Below are positions 39,901-46,989 of a stretch of 64,000 bases of DNA, one piece after another (position 1 is the first letter of the stretch; every line of letters starts with the position of its first letter). Made by a program: the position numbers and the translations under genes. The notes under the pieces are model-generated. The model was not told the DNA's origin, ran no database searches, and saw only the letters and a list, made by a program, of their open reading frames with translations. The stretch comes from Gibbula magus (taxonomy: Eukaryota; Mollusca; Gastropoda; Trochida; Trochidae). The stretch is taken from the NCBI GenBank assembly GCA_936450465.1, contig OW388293.1, positions 33,361,860 to 33,425,859 of the forward strand. The letters are read 5' to 3'.

Positions 39901-41468
39901 TATATATCCTCTTTTAATGTCTGATTTACTTCCCCCAATAATACCCGTTGTATATTTCCCTTTAATAATATCTGCTGCATATTTCCTTTTTTATGACTGT
40001 TGCATAATTTTTTTAATACCTGTTGCATAACCCATTTCCATGCATGTGTATTGCGTATCAGCTTATAATGCCTATAATTCATTTCAATGCATATTCCTTT
40101 TAATTCCTGTTGCATACTTATTTTTAATGCCTGCTGTATATTTCATTTTAATGCCTGCTGTATATTTCCTTTTAATGCTTGGTGTATTTTTCCTTTTAAT
40201 AGCTGTTGTATATTCCCTTATAATGTGTGTTGCGTATACTCAAATGCATTTTGTTTATTCCCTTTTAATGCCTGTTGCACATCCCCCTTATAATGTCTTT
40301 AGCATATTGCTTTTAATTTTTAATGCATCTTGCACATTCCCTTATAATGCCTGGTACACATTCTTTTGAAATACATAAAGCAAAACACCATAGAATGCCT
40401 GCTTCCTACCGCCTAATATTGTCTTTTGCTTATACCTTTACATAACGACAACATACCTTTTCTTGAAAAGAGTGTAGAAAAACATAAAACTGAAATAGCG
40501 ACTGTTGCAAAACATTATGACGACTAAGATTAATATCGCTTGCTGTACTTGTTGCGAAACTCTCTATGACGAACCTTCTTGTTGAACATAACCAATCACA
40601 ATTGTTGTATGTTGAACCTATAAAACGTGAAAGACAATCCCTATCAATAGGCCTATCATGTTTTATATATCTAATCGATTAACAAAGAAGTCAATCACAT
40701 TCAGGTAGTAACGCAACCGACGATCTATGATTGAACGTTGGACTTATAATTAACAGGATCTTAACACTTGTCAAGCTATGCTATGAAATATACATGACTT
40801 GTACAAGATGCATGCGAACCAATGCATAGCTGGTGCAGAATAAATCGGGTTAAAGTCGCACGTTAAACAGGTGTCAAATGTCTGGGTGATTGATTCGAGC
40901 CCCTGTTCACACGCCCAAATCGACACCAGATACCTAGCTTAAATAATGTAAACAATATCTAAAATGTCCTATAATATAGTATGCTATTCACGAGGCACTA
41001 GGGGGTAACGTATAGACAGGTCTGTACAGCAGCTCGATGGGAACCCGTGTCATGAATGCCTCCTCACTGTGGCAATGGTCGTTTGTTAGGGATTAGCAGA
41101 TACTGACAAAACATTGACGCATTCTTCATCCCCATTTTCTCTTCCTAAAATCGACTCCTGTCCTCTTATTTAGCTAAAGGACTTAGGGACAAATAAAAAA
41201 GCCACAGTTTTCAAGTACATTTAAACATCGATTTGGCTCGTTGAAGTTTCAGTGGAATGCAAGACTGGTCGTCTGACACATGCAACAGTTGTCGTCTGCT
41301 TCAGTGGAACTCACCTGATCTGATGCAGTCTGCAAGCGTCCCGCCCAGATTCGTTTTCTTCTCCTTCAGCTTATCAAACACATCTTTAGTCAGATGTTTT
41401 TTCAACAGTGAATTACAGTCTTCAGCCTCTGAAAGCTTGGAGAAAAGAGAAGCAACTTCTTCAGCCAT
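6716..41468 (-). CDS. Two-domain arginine kinase with C-terminal CaaX box (AK1, 12 exons)
   Basis: Arginine kinase (ATP + L-arginine <-> ADP + phosphoarginine), the phosphagen buffer of many invertebrates. Exons in transcript order: 41315-41468, 14557-14825, 13706-13854, 13168-13333, 12563-12743, 11874-12018, 11327-11481, 8948-9216, 8503-8651, 7826-7991, 7206-7386, 6716-6900. I placed every boundary at GT/AG sites; the exons sum to 2169 nt, exactly 722 codons plus stop. Domain 1 is about residues 1-354, the linker Trp is 355, domain 2 is about 356-710. Both domains keep the guanidino-specificity loop SGVGIYA (58-64 and 413-419), the preceding Asp (57, 412), the ATP-binding STRVR/STRIR arginines (122/124, 477/479), NEEDH (221-225, 576-580), the reactive Cys in CPSNLGTT (269, 624) and GEHT (310-313, 665-668), so both look catalytically competent. 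Residues 711-722 form a tail with lysines and terminal CAIL, a predicted prenylation signal. Exon 1 starts at an ATG in good context (GAAAATGGCT). Family and exon calls are very secure; exon 1 membership rests on phase and homology across a 26.5-kb intron. Confidence 0.95.
7206..7386 (-). CDS. AK1 exon 11 (domain 2, reactive cysteine)
   Basis: Residues 602-661 plus one base, with [19 protein letters not shown] (Cys624, Arg633) and ending KYKLQAR. 181 nt; donor GTATGT. Confidence 0.95.
7826..7991 (-). CDS. AK1 exon 10 (domain 2, NEEDH motif)
   Basis: Residues 546-601 with [18 protein letters not shown] and [15 protein letters not shown]. 166 nt; acceptor TAG, donor GTAAGC. Confidence 0.95.
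8503..8651 (-). CDS. AK1 exon 9 (domain 2)
   Basis: Residues 497-546, [13 protein letters not shown] to DHFLFNDHD. 149 nt, phase 2 donor [25 protein letters not shown] is very close to exon 3. Confidence 0.95.
8948..9216 (-). CDS. AK1 exon 8 (domain 2, specificity loop)
   Basis: Residues 407-496: [28 protein letters not shown], then [18 protein letters not shown]. 269 nt as in domain 1. The preceding intron (9217-11326) carries the Tc1 element and a SINE. Donor GTAAGA. Confidence 0.95.
9287..10800 (-). mobile_element. Complete Tc1-type DNA transposon in AK1 intron 7
   Basis: Two perfect 30-bp terminal inverted repeats (9287-9316, beginning AACTGAAGTACAAAAG, and 10771-10800) are flanked on both sides by the TA target dinucleotide (9285-9286, 10801-10802). 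The 1514-bp length and one uninterrupted transposase are typical of an autonomous Tc1 element. Identical TIRs and an intact frame indicate recent insertion. It is in the same orientation as the host AK1 transcript. Confidence 0.95.
9516..10526 (-). CDS. Tc1-family transposase, DD34E, intact
   Basis: 336 residues from [10 protein letters not shown]. An in-frame Met eight codons upstream (10550) exists, but the family start motif favours 10526. Two N-terminal helix-turn-helix regions (about 1-60 and 61-120, including the GRPR hook near 56-59) would bind the TIRs. The DDE catalytic core has Asp148 (IFSDESRFN), Asp238 ([10 protein letters not shown]) and Glu273 (PIEHIWD), with exactly 34 residues between the last two, which is the Tc1 signature. 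The Gly-rich [10 protein letters not shown] segment at 183-192 is also standard. No stop or frameshift is seen. It catalyses cut-and-paste transposition into TA. Open frames on the opposite strand are shadows. Confidence 0.96.
   Translation of the reverse strand: MPRLTAAERERVLGMSEVGVSNSQIARRFGCTRQTVIRLLQRHNQTGQTSDRPRSGRPRVTTPAEDRYLRTLHLRDRFVTMTSTASTALGHHISRNTVMRRLRAAGIRVYRPFRGMTLTRENRLDRLRWARRVRRWQRRDWARVIFSDESRFNLFTADGRVRIYKRGGERQAAACVQEVVPYGGGSVMVWGWICGDQKTDLVTIRQTLTAQRYRDQVLQPVVVPFIQRQQQGMIYQHDNARPHTARITMDLFNQQNIQVLPWPSPSPDLSPIEHIWDHMGRQLRRRPQQPVNLQQLEQALHEQWQRIPNDVIRRLTFSMRRRVFACINSNGGHTRY
10999..11142 (-). repeat. Truncated SINE copy in AK1 intron 7
   Basis: Only the 3' part of the SINE described at 17737-18054, from the GGTGAGGTGAGG end through AGTATTATGGCAGGGAG to ACCATGGGTG. 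TTTTGAAG occurs on both sides as a likely short target duplication. The tRNA-like head is absent. Confidence 0.75.
11327..11481 (-). CDS. AK1 exon 7 (linker and N-terminus of domain 2)
   Basis: Completes Trp355 and encodes residues 356-406 ([10 protein letters not shown]... to LQDCLMS). It is equivalent to exon 1 of a single AK but has no start codon: an acceptor CAG precedes GAACCCGGAG and reading is open from the fusion point. Ends phase 1, donor GTATGG. Confidence 0.95.
11680..11685 (-). promoter_or_regulatory. Possible intronic poly(A) signal AATAAA inside AK1 intron 6
   Basis: AATAAA on the minus strand, about 185 nt downstream of the intronic TAA. It would suit a short single-domain transcript. 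One such hexamer in about 390 nt of AT-rich DNA is not rare by chance, so this is only suggestive. Confidence 0.3.
11870..11875 (-). promoter_or_regulatory. Splice donor containing an in-frame TAA stop at the domain junction
   Basis: The exon-6 end plus donor reads TGG TAA GC in the coding frame, so the intron's own GTAAGC supplies a stop codon exactly where an ancestral single-domain AK would end. Splicing removes it and fuses the domains. Retention of this 392-nt intron would yield a 355-residue one-domain enzyme. Confidence 0.85.
11874..12018 (-). CDS. AK1 exon 6 (end of domain 1; donor overlaps an in-frame stop)
   Basis: Residues 307-354 plus two bases of Trp355. Contains [20 protein letters not shown] and ends [10 protein letters not shown]. 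The donor is TTG|GTAAGC: read through, the transcript gives ...LTW followed directly by TAA (11872-11870). Spliced, TG joins G of exon 7 to restore Trp and continue into domain 2. Confidence 0.95.
12563..12743 (-). CDS. AK1 exon 5 (domain 1, reactive cysteine)
   Basis: Residues 247-306 plus one base. Contains [19 protein letters not shown]: Cys269 equals the conserved reactive Cys271 of AK and Arg278 the nucleotide-binding Arg280. Donor GTACGG. Confidence 0.95.
13168..13333 (-). CDS. AK1 exon 4 (domain 1, NEEDH catalytic motif)
   Basis: Residues 191-246. Contains [10 protein letters not shown] and [20 protein letters not shown]; the second Glu of NEEDH corresponds to the catalytic Glu225 of horseshoe crab AK. 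Arg191, completed at the exon junction, corresponds to Arg193, which pairs with the Asp before the specificity loop. Donor GTGATG. Confidence 0.95.
13706..13854 (-). CDS. AK1 exon 3 (domain 1)
   Basis: Residues 142-191, from QREEMEKK to DHFLFNDHD and the first two bases of Arg191. YQPLTGMT and the DHFLF motif are typical of phosphagen kinases. Donor GTAACT; phase 2 as in the other two AK domains of the window. Confidence 0.95.
14041..14366. repeat. Minisatellite, about 22-bp unit, in AK1 intron 2
   Basis: About 14 tandem copies of a unit close to CTACTCTAAACATCGAAGCA, with point changes and a few insertions. It starts about 190 bp downstream of the exon-2 donor. Confidence 0.93.
14557..14825 (-). 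CDS. AK1 exon 2 (domain 1, specificity loop and first ATP arginines)
   Basis: Residues 52-141. Contains TDSGVGIYA (guanidino-specificity loop), [14 protein letters not shown] and [17 protein letters not shown]. Acceptor CAG at 14826-14828, donor GTTTGT after GAG. It is 269 nt, the same length as its domain-2 counterpart at 8948-9216. Confidence 0.95.
14826..17725. other. AK1 intron 1, promoter-distal part, no element recognised
   Basis: Intronic to AK1 on the minus strand. No coding similarity and no clear repeat. Confidence 0.55.
17737..18054 (-). repeat. Full-length tRNA-headed SINE (copy 1)
   Basis: 318 bp, head at the high-coordinate end. The head resembles a tRNA: A-box-like TAGTGCAGTGGTTAGCGCG and an exact B box GGTTCGAATCC, with a loop CTTCGGA suggesting an Arg(UCG) tRNA origin. 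The tail (minus strand) has GCGGCGTTAAACCCC, a motif shared by many invertebrate SINEs. Target duplications of 11 bp with one mismatch flank it (17726-17736, 18055-18065). Non-autonomous, RNA polymerase III type. Confidence 0.88.
19564..19740. repeat. Minisatellite, about 16-bp unit, in AK1 intron 1
   Basis: Tandem copies of TTATGGGACGTTCGGC alternating with a GGGACGTCTGG form. Copies decay toward the right end. Confidence 0.88.
19914..20081. repeat. TAGCGCT-rich foldback element, copy 1
   Basis: Contains several copies of AGCGCTCATTGA and its complement, and ends in TTCAAGA/TCTTGAA and ACGGCCC. It matches 44037-44234 in inverted orientation. No coding potential. Confidence 0.8.
20665..20700 (+). 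promoter_or_regulatory. Possible TATA-type promoter, plus strand, inside AK1 intron 1
   Basis: GGATATAAATACCCGC followed about 30 nt later by CACTGACTCA, a good start-site spacing. No recognisable coding exon follows, though a 43-codon frame starts at 20780. Weak. Confidence 0.22.
22163..22264. repeat. Short foldback element in AK1 intron 1
   Basis: Arms at 22163-22181 (GGATAAAACATGACCCGCG) and 22246-22264 are complementary with one mismatch; about 64 bp between them. Confidence 0.65.
24714..25076. mobile_element. TTAA-flanked MITE, copy 1 (AK1 intron 1)
   Basis: 363 bp including TTAA at both ends. Terminal inverted repeats begin AAAGGGGCAGTAGCACGTTT and run about 25 bp. No coding capacity. 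TTAA duplication is the habit of piggyBac-type transposases, so it may be mobilised by one (inference). Confidence 0.88.
26039..26455 (+). CDS. Isolated C-terminal exon of a MULE-type transposase
   Basis: Open from an acceptor (TTTTTAAAG at 26030-26038) for 138 codons to TGA at 26453. Encodes [19 protein letters not shown] then [17 protein letters not shown], the conserved C-terminal part of Mutator-like (MULE) transposases and their FLYWCH-associated relatives, followed by a basic, Pro-rich tail ([19 protein letters not shown]). The segment is more GC-rich than its surroundings and unbroken. It lies inside AK1 intron 1 in the opposite orientation. I found no upstream exons with the catalytic core, so it is either a decayed element, a retained exon of a captured gene, or an exon whose partners lie too far or are too diverged to see. 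Confidence 0.7.
   Translation: MDAMNHCPDVRQADAFNDYIVATWVDDDARFPPRLWNHHGTQGPRTNNNLEGFHSRIGKTLQHRHPNVYRFIELIKNIENGEKAKVIQINFGAAPPPKKAIYKEKEQRLARLKDQLRRGEKSPMQFLDAVGPLMMMKM
26999..27319 (-). repeat. Full-length tRNA-headed SINE (copy 2)
   Basis: Same family and orientation as 17737-18054, with B box GGTTCGAATCC intact and the A box one base shorter. Imperfect AGACAG-TT duplications flank it (26990-26998, 27320-27328). Confidence 0.87.
27391..27633 (-). repeat. SINE copy 3 lacking the tRNA promoter, with perfect target duplication
   Basis: SINE body and tail only. The region that holds the B box and most of the tRNA head is missing, yet a perfect 12-bp target duplication CCTACCATAAGA flanks the element (27379-27390 and 27634-27645). 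It lies 71 bp from copy 2 in the same orientation. Confidence 0.85.
32029..32062 (+). other. G-run cluster with G-quadruplex potential
   Basis: Five runs of four or more G within 34 bases (GGGGAGGGGAGGGG, then 10 bases, then two more runs). It lies on the template strand of AK1 intron 1. Confidence 0.45.
32896..33016 (-). repeat. Highly decayed SINE relic
   Basis: Weak resemblance to the SINE body (CCAAGAGTATCTCACTCATATC, GCAGG-AA-CCAGCAAT). Another possible piece with GATTCGAAC lies near 33412. Low confidence because only short blocks match. Confidence 0.35.
34652..34960. repeat. Minisatellite, about 21-bp unit, in AK1 intron 1
   Basis: About 14 imperfect copies of GAGTATGACGAGATCTTCAT, shifting to a GACAAGATCTTC form at the right. 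Confidence 0.92.
36205..36252 (+). repeat. (ACGG)n microsatellite at the end of a dispersed repeat
   Basis: GGACAGACGGACGGACGGAC run closing a block that starts near 36030 (GTGACCC...AAGGTCACC). Similar ACGGACAG tails are at about 1570-1600, and a TGTCCGTCC box at 2830-2875. Confidence 0.8.
38873..39053 (-). repeat. Truncated SINE copy
   Basis: 3' part of the same SINE, diverged, with a small internal duplication (TGGCGGTTA twice). No tRNA head. Confidence 0.75.
39890..40368. repeat. Diverged minisatellite, about 23-24 bp unit
   Basis: Repeats of a unit like TTTTAATGCCTGTTGCATAT with heavy divergence. The hydrophobic open frames that cross it are artefacts of the repeat. Confidence 0.85.
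41315..41468 (-). CDS. AK1 exon 1: start codon and N-terminus of domain 1
   Basis: Encodes residues 1-51 plus the first base of codon 52 ([10 protein letters not shown]...LADCIRS). ATG is at 41468-41466 and the donor GTGAGT follows CAG at 41315. The [14 protein letters not shown] stretch is the usual small N-terminal helical domain of AK. It ends in phase 1, matching the acceptor of exon 2 at 14825 and copying exon 1 of AK2. No other downstream minus-strand exon before 14825 fits, so the intron is about 26.5 kb. Confidence 0.88.
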
Positions 41469-42639
41469 TTTCGAAGATCAGAGATTTTACTTCCAGTATC
41501 CAATCCTTTCAAGAAAACGAGTTCAGAATTCTTGCAAAATTAATAAACTCCCCAGTTAGTTAGCTCTGGTCCACTCTCAACAAAACACCAATTTGCAGGA
41601 GTCAGTGAAGTGATTGAGTGAGTTTACAAACACAGTGAGTGCTGCCGGCAGACTGTCAGTATCCAACTTGAGCTAACTTCACGCGGCTGTGTAGCGCGAT
41701 GTGCCCAGTTGAGAGAGGCAGACGCAAATGCTCGATCGATCTGAGAGGGGTTCAAGGGAGATTCGAGGCGTCTGATATCCGAGTCGTTACAGTCTGCACT
41801 ACTTCTGACATTCTTTTAATGCAGATAATTCAACTAGTACGTTTAATCATTCACAACCACAAACAGCTCTTATTAATGTATAACCATTCTACAGTCGTGA
41901 TATATATGATTTTGAAATAGTCGGAATTGGTGTTCACTAAATCTTTCCCGTTCGGGTCTCGGTGATGCCTGTCTCTCGAGGCTAGCAACCGAATGGTCGG
42001 TCGCTATGAGAACTATACTCGCCTGTTTGTGCACTGTAGACATTCCGACTTCGTCGTCGTCTCCATCCCACGACATCATTACGTAGCTGGGGACGACGAA
42101 CGGGGGTCACTTTTGACTTCTAAAATGCTGTTATATAATTCCTCTTTGGGGACTCGTAAATGAGGACTTAGTTTTCACGTTTGTAACTTAATTTTAAACA
42201 TGTATATGTCTGATAAAGTAACTGGACCTCGGTTTCCGAAGGTCTCTTAGCACTAATTAATCGTACACATCATGCATTTGCCCCTGGTTTCTAAAAGCTA
42301 TATTAATATATTAATTTCACAAGACGGTATTGAATGTATGTTTGGTAGATGTGTTATTGAATATGATTAACGTAAATATTTCTGGGTCATACTAGAGTGT
42401 CCTATTAGTATTATCTTATCTAAGATCATGTGTTCATTTCACAAAAGACACATTTTGCAGTTCGCGTAACGTGTTCCAATTGTTTTAATTCTGAAGATTT
42501 CATGATAAAGAGAACAGCAAAATAATGTTCATAGCTGAAATTCAAATATATTATCAGTTATCACTATTAGGGAATCTTTTCTTTTCATTGTGAAATACAG
42601 CGTCTCGGATATGGGATCCCATGTTTGGACGCATCGTCA
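41469..42639. other. AK1 5' flank; no TATA box found
   Basis: 41469-41760 should hold the AK1 5' UTR and promoter. It is less AT-rich than its surroundings and has no TATA box at a useful distance, unlike AK2. An ATTTGCGT octamer-like site is at about 41722-41729. Confidence 0.4.
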
Positions 42640-43035
42640 GTTGTGATGATACAGAGGATCTCACCCAAGAGCCTTTTGATATCAAATATATCAACACGAG
42701 TTGATAAAAGTCACAAATATCCGAGGCTTGAAGACACGAGGATAAGATTCTAATTATCAACCAAAATCATTCTTCATTACGTTTCAATGAAAACTGTACA
42801 TCTCTGTATACAGCACTGCCACTTGCCTTCCAATCGGTGATGTCATAGTCATCATGTTTATGACGTCATACAATTGTGATGTCATTACGCGATGATGTAA
42901 ACTCATCAATTTATGATATGTAGTTAAAGGTTAAGGTTACAGGGCATTGTGCAAATTCGGTTGTCAAAACGATTTGTCATCCAAAACTGGCTCTCACAGT
43001 AGATATAGCTTGTGTTGGATCAAGCAATATCTACA
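42640..43035. repeat. Diverged inverted copy of the 446-bp unit
   Basis: Blocks TTTTGATATCAAATATATCAA, TTTATGACGTCATA and AGGGCATTGTGCAAAT occur in the order expected for the reverse complement of the 446-bp unit. A further relic of the hairpin end is at about 4141-4215. Confidence 0.6.
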
Positions 43036-43309
43036 TTGTTAATACCGCGAGTTAAATCAGTGGAGTACCATTCGAAAACATTCCATTTATCTATGAGCGC
43101 CAGAGGTGCAAGTTAAACTGGTATAAATGCCGGAGCTTGTCGACGGCATTTATACTACAGTTTAACTTAAACTTTCAAACCGTTTATAAGCCAGTGAACA
43201 AACACATTATTAAATCTATTTCTTATAAATTCAAACTTTGCAATTTATTATGCAATTGCAATTTATGAAACTCGTGAGTTTCAGGTATGTTAATATAAGG
43301 GTTTTAGAC

Positions 43310-43600
43310 TTCTGCTCCAGAAAAAATCTGAAAATATCAAAAGGCACCACTTCAGTTAGTGGGTAATACACTTGCAAAGTTTCAGGAAGATATGATGAAC
43401 GGTTTTGGAGCTGTGCTCCGGAAACGAACCTGTCTCTGAACAAAGTCCAAATTCAACAAGTTTCTATGGAAACGAAAACATTTTTTTTCAGAAATCTGAA
43501 AATATCAAAAGGCACCACTTCAGTTAGTGGGTAATACACATGCAAAGTTTCAGGTAGATATGATGATGGTATTGGACCTGTGCTCCGGAAACGAACGAAA
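43310..43600. repeat. Tandem duplication, 168-bp period
   Basis: The block AAAATATCAAAAGGCACCAC through CTGTGCTCCGGAAACGAAC occurs twice (43327 and 43495). Non-coding. Confidence 0.85.
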
Positions 43601-44036
43601 ACTAGAACATCATACTTGACTGTGCATTTGTATCTTTTGTATTTAACTCGAGGTTGTCTCGTTCAGTACAGACGATCCATATGCACAAGTATGATGTTCT
43701 ATGTTTATCTACATGTACCGCTAAAACTGATCATTCAACTTATGTGGGGCCGGGGAATAAGCCATCTCTTTTAGTGGCTCTTGAATAGTTTCTTGTTAGA
43801 TTTTACGAGTGCGGAAGTGTCCATAATTTATGCAAATGAGGGTACGAAACATACAAAAGATTGATCTACACAGTGATTATAATTTATGTCGAACAATTAG
43901 AATATGAGTTATAAACGGAACAAAAACGCACGGACACACCGACTACCAAATATTAGATATGCATGGCAATAAAACACAGGCGGTCAATGGAACCGACAGC
44001 ATGCTCTATGAGACAATAAAACATGCATGTGATTCA

Positions 44037-44234
44037 GGGCCGTGTTCAAGATAGGTTTCAAAGTAATCGCTCAATTAGCGATTACTTTTGAACCTCTCTT
44101 GAACGCGATTGCTCAATGTAGCGCTAGGTAGCAAGGCGAGCAAACTTCGAGGAATTTGCACTGTGTCGTTCAAGAGAGAAGAAGCGCTCATTGAGCGCTA
44201 CATTGAGCGATCAATGAGCGCTACGAAGCACTTC
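44037..44234. repeat. TAGCGCT-rich foldback element, copy 2
   Basis: Inverted relative to 19914-20081, about 24 kb away. Starts GGGCCGTGTTCAAGA. Shares the long central block around GGCGAGCAAACTTCGAGG. Contains an extra short hairpin AGTAATCGCTCAATTAGCGATTACT. Confidence 0.8.
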
Positions 44235-44345
44235 AGTTAGAGTTAGAGCCTCGCTTAGCAAATGACGTAATATTTTATGTCACTTCGATTGTTCAATTGC
44301 TAGTGAATGTGTTCTACGTCGGGAGGCATTACTATTTTCAAAATA

Positions 44346-45177
44346 CAGTGGACTCCCTCTAAACCGACATCACTCGGGACCTGCCATACATAAACATTGA
44401 CTTACGACTATCTTAGCGCTAAGAGAGCTTCGAAAATATGGGTCCAGACAAAAAATGTCGGTTTAGAGGGAGTTTTCAGTGTATCGAACCAACATGAACA
44501 CAAACACTGCAAAATGTATAATATATGTCAGTGCATCTTTGTTAACAAATATATATACAGTAACATTAAGGAAAACAACATTTACTGAGAAAATATGAAC
44601 TGTACCTCCTCCAATAGCATATTTTTCAGAGAGCTGCTATTGTGAATTACCTTGAGAATTAGCTCACTCTTTGCTCTCTAGGGAGGAGTGAGTAACCACT
44701 GTCACTTGTTTTGGTTGCTAATCATGTTATATATATTATACATATATATATATAAATAATGTGTGTGAGTGACAATGAACATGCTAAATAGAGATGATCT
44801 CAATGTCAATGTCAATGTCTATGTCAATAAATGATAAAACAAATTTTGAAACATGTAATGTAATTTTATTAATCTCAATGATACAAAGAGAAAGTGATTT
44901 TTTCGTAATTAACAGTTAATCCTATGACTCAATGACAGGTCGTTTCCCTCCCAAAGCACATTGGATTTAAGAAATAAAGTTCCCTGTACCCCAATGTGTT
45001 TTGTAATAAAGTATAGATAGTCCTCGTACTTTAACTATAATAGTTCAGGGCAAAATTATACTTTATTACAAAACACATTGGGGTACAGGGAACTTTATTT
45101 CTTAAATAAGGGGACAGATTTGGGACCAAATACTTATGTCGGTTTAGAGGGAATGTCGGATTGGAGGGAGTCCACTG
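44346..45177. mobile_element. Pogo/Tigger-like non-autonomous element
   Basis: Terminal inverted repeats of about 25 bp begin CAGTGGACTCCCTC at both ends, with TA on both sides (44344-44345, 45178-45179). No transposase frame. A third copy of the terminus at 44457-44482 means 44346-44482 could itself be a 137-bp MITE. A 51-bp-arm hairpin (44965-45107) lies inside. Confidence 0.75.
44965..45107. repeat. Long hairpin, 51-bp perfect arms
   Basis: Left arm 44965-45015 and right arm 45057-45107 are exact reverse complements around a 41-base spacer. The arms include TTCCCTGTACCCCAATGTG. Confidence 0.92.
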
Positions 45178-45199
45178 TATAGTTTTTACAAATAATATA

Positions 45200-45340
45200 C
45201 AATTATAGACTGGTGATGAGGTCAATACCTGTTTTTATGGACCCGAGAAAACAATATTGACCAAGGACGAAGTCCGCGGTCAATATTGTTTTCTCGGGTC
45301 CATAAAAACAGGTATTGACCGAATCACCAGTCCATAATTG
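45200..45340. repeat. Near-perfect 140-bp palindrome
   Basis: Arms about 45200-45262 and 45270-45340 pair almost throughout (TGTTTTTATGGACCCGAGAA against its complement). The loop itself holds GGAC-GAA-GTCC, so the whole sequence can fold as one hairpin. Confidence 0.9.
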
Positions 45341-45627
45341 TTTTATTATGTATTTAACACAGGAACGAAAAGAAAACAATGAAATACAGTCAAACATGTA
45401 ATTTGGTTTGAACAGCTGGAGCTACGATCAAATGACGTCATGGTTACAATAGCTTGACGTCATGCAACAATCGTTTGACGTCATGCAACAATCGTTTGAC
45501 GTCACTCAAGTCAATATTGCTTTTGGTCGGACTCGGGCTGGAGTCAATATGCTTTTCTGTCGACGGTCACGTGATGGCCTCTCGACCAATCAGATCGTTT
45601 GAAAAATATGCTCACATAATAACATAA

Positions 45628-46073
45628 TTTATCATCCAAAACTGGGCTCCACAGGAGATATCGCTTGTATGAGATCAAGCGATATCTCCTAGGAGATATC
45701 GTTTTGTCAGTAGATTTTGATCAATGCCCTGTTGGCGTCAGCTACATGACATCACAATGAGTTTGCATCATCAAGTAATGACATCACAATGCCATGACGT
45801 CATAATCATGATGACGTCACAATGCTATGACATCACAACACTGGAAGCCAAATGGCAGTTTTTTGTTCAGAATTATTAATTTTTTTATTAAAAACTAAAG
45901 AAGAATGATTTTGGATGATAAATAGAATCTCACCCTCGTGTCTTCTGATATCAAATATATCAACACTCGTTGATAAAAGTCAAAATATCCTCGGCAAGCC
46001 TCGGATATTTGTAACTTGTATCAACGAGTGTTGATATATTTGATATCAGAAGACACTTAGGTGAGATTCTCTA
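45628..46073. repeat. 446-bp tandem unit 1 with two internal hairpins
   Basis: Begins ATTTATCATCCAAAACTG; contains a hairpin of GGAGATATCGCTTG/CAAGCGATATCTCC, several ATGACGTCA sites, then a long hairpin at about 45915-46070 with arms around TCTGATATCAAATATATCAA. Repeated immediately as unit 2, offset 446 bp. Confidence 0.88.
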
Positions 46074-46520
46074 TTTATCATCCAAAACTGTGTTCCACAG
46101 GAGATATCGCTTGTGGGAGATCGAGCGATATCTCCTAGGAGATATCTTTTTGGCAGTAGATTTTGCACAATGCCCTGTCACAGTCAACTGCATGACATCA
46201 CAATGCTTTTGCGTCATCGAGTAATGACATCACAATGCTATGACGTCATAAACATGATGACGTCACAATGCTATGACCTCACCGCACTGGAAGTCAAATG
46301 GCAGAAATGTACTCAGATATGTACACTATTTTCACTTAAACGGAATAAGAATGATTTTGGATGATAAATAGAATCTCACCCTCGTGTCTTCTGATATCAA
46401 ATATATCAACACTCGTTGATAAAAGTGAAAATATCCTCGGCAAGCCTCGGATATTTGTAACTTTAATCAACTCGTGTTGATATATTTGATATCAGAAGAC
46501 ACTTGGGTGAGATTCTCTAT
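46074..46520. repeat. 446-bp tandem unit 2
   Basis: Second copy of 45628-46073, clearly diverged in the spacer but with hairpins and ATGACGTCATAA-ATGATGACGTCAC block kept. A third, more diverged copy in opposite orientation lies at about 42640-43035. Confidence 0.87.
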
Positions 46521-46620
46521 ATCTCAACAGTTTTGTTATATAAAAGCGAGTAAGTGTTTAAAGGTATGTCATATATGAAATATAAGACTCGTTGTTGTGC
46601 TTTATGTATAGGATAAATGA

Positions 46621-46710
46621 TGCCAAAGGGTGTTTATGAGATTTAAAACCCGCAACCCGAGTGTTTATCCCGAGGGTAAGGATTTTAAATCTCATAAACA
46701 CCCTTTGGCA
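46621..46710. repeat. Palindrome with 30-bp arms
   Basis: TGCCAAAGGGTGTTTATGAG at 46621 and its complement ending 46710 pair over about 30 bp around a spacer containing CCCGAG and CTCGGG-like motifs. Confidence 0.85.
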
Positions 46711-46989
46711 TGTTTTATCAAGTTTACAAACCGACCCCGTGTTTAAATTTTATGTGTAATTTATTCTAATTGATTGTGCGAAAAAGTAAAGGAGTCGTCC
46801 GTAAATTACCCCCCTTTTGGTCACACCGTAGGAACGTGTACGCCTGGAAATTGTTACTCAACGAAAGTGAACGAATATCTCTGCGAGAGGTCAGTTTAGT
46901 TTTGTCTCGGGCCAATACAACGGACCTCGGACCTGTAACTCGGCCAATAAAGAAATACTTTATTAATAACATTATATTATTAACCATAT

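Larger units (their letters stand above)
34961..41314. other. AK1 intron 1, promoter-proximal part
   Basis: Contains the ACGG-tailed repeat, a SINE fragment and a diverged minisatellite, listed separately; otherwise no supported feature. Confidence 0.5.

Noticed and set aside
40040..40369. Hydrophobic 100-residue frames that look like a membrane protein
   Set aside because: They run through a 23-24 bp minisatellite; the periodic LLMPAVYF pattern is the repeat translated.
41873..42079. Minus-strand frame starting MMSWDGDDDEVGM as a first exon of another gene
   Set aside because: Acidic start looks protein-like, but there is no GT donor in a suitable place, no recognisable domain, and no downstream exon.
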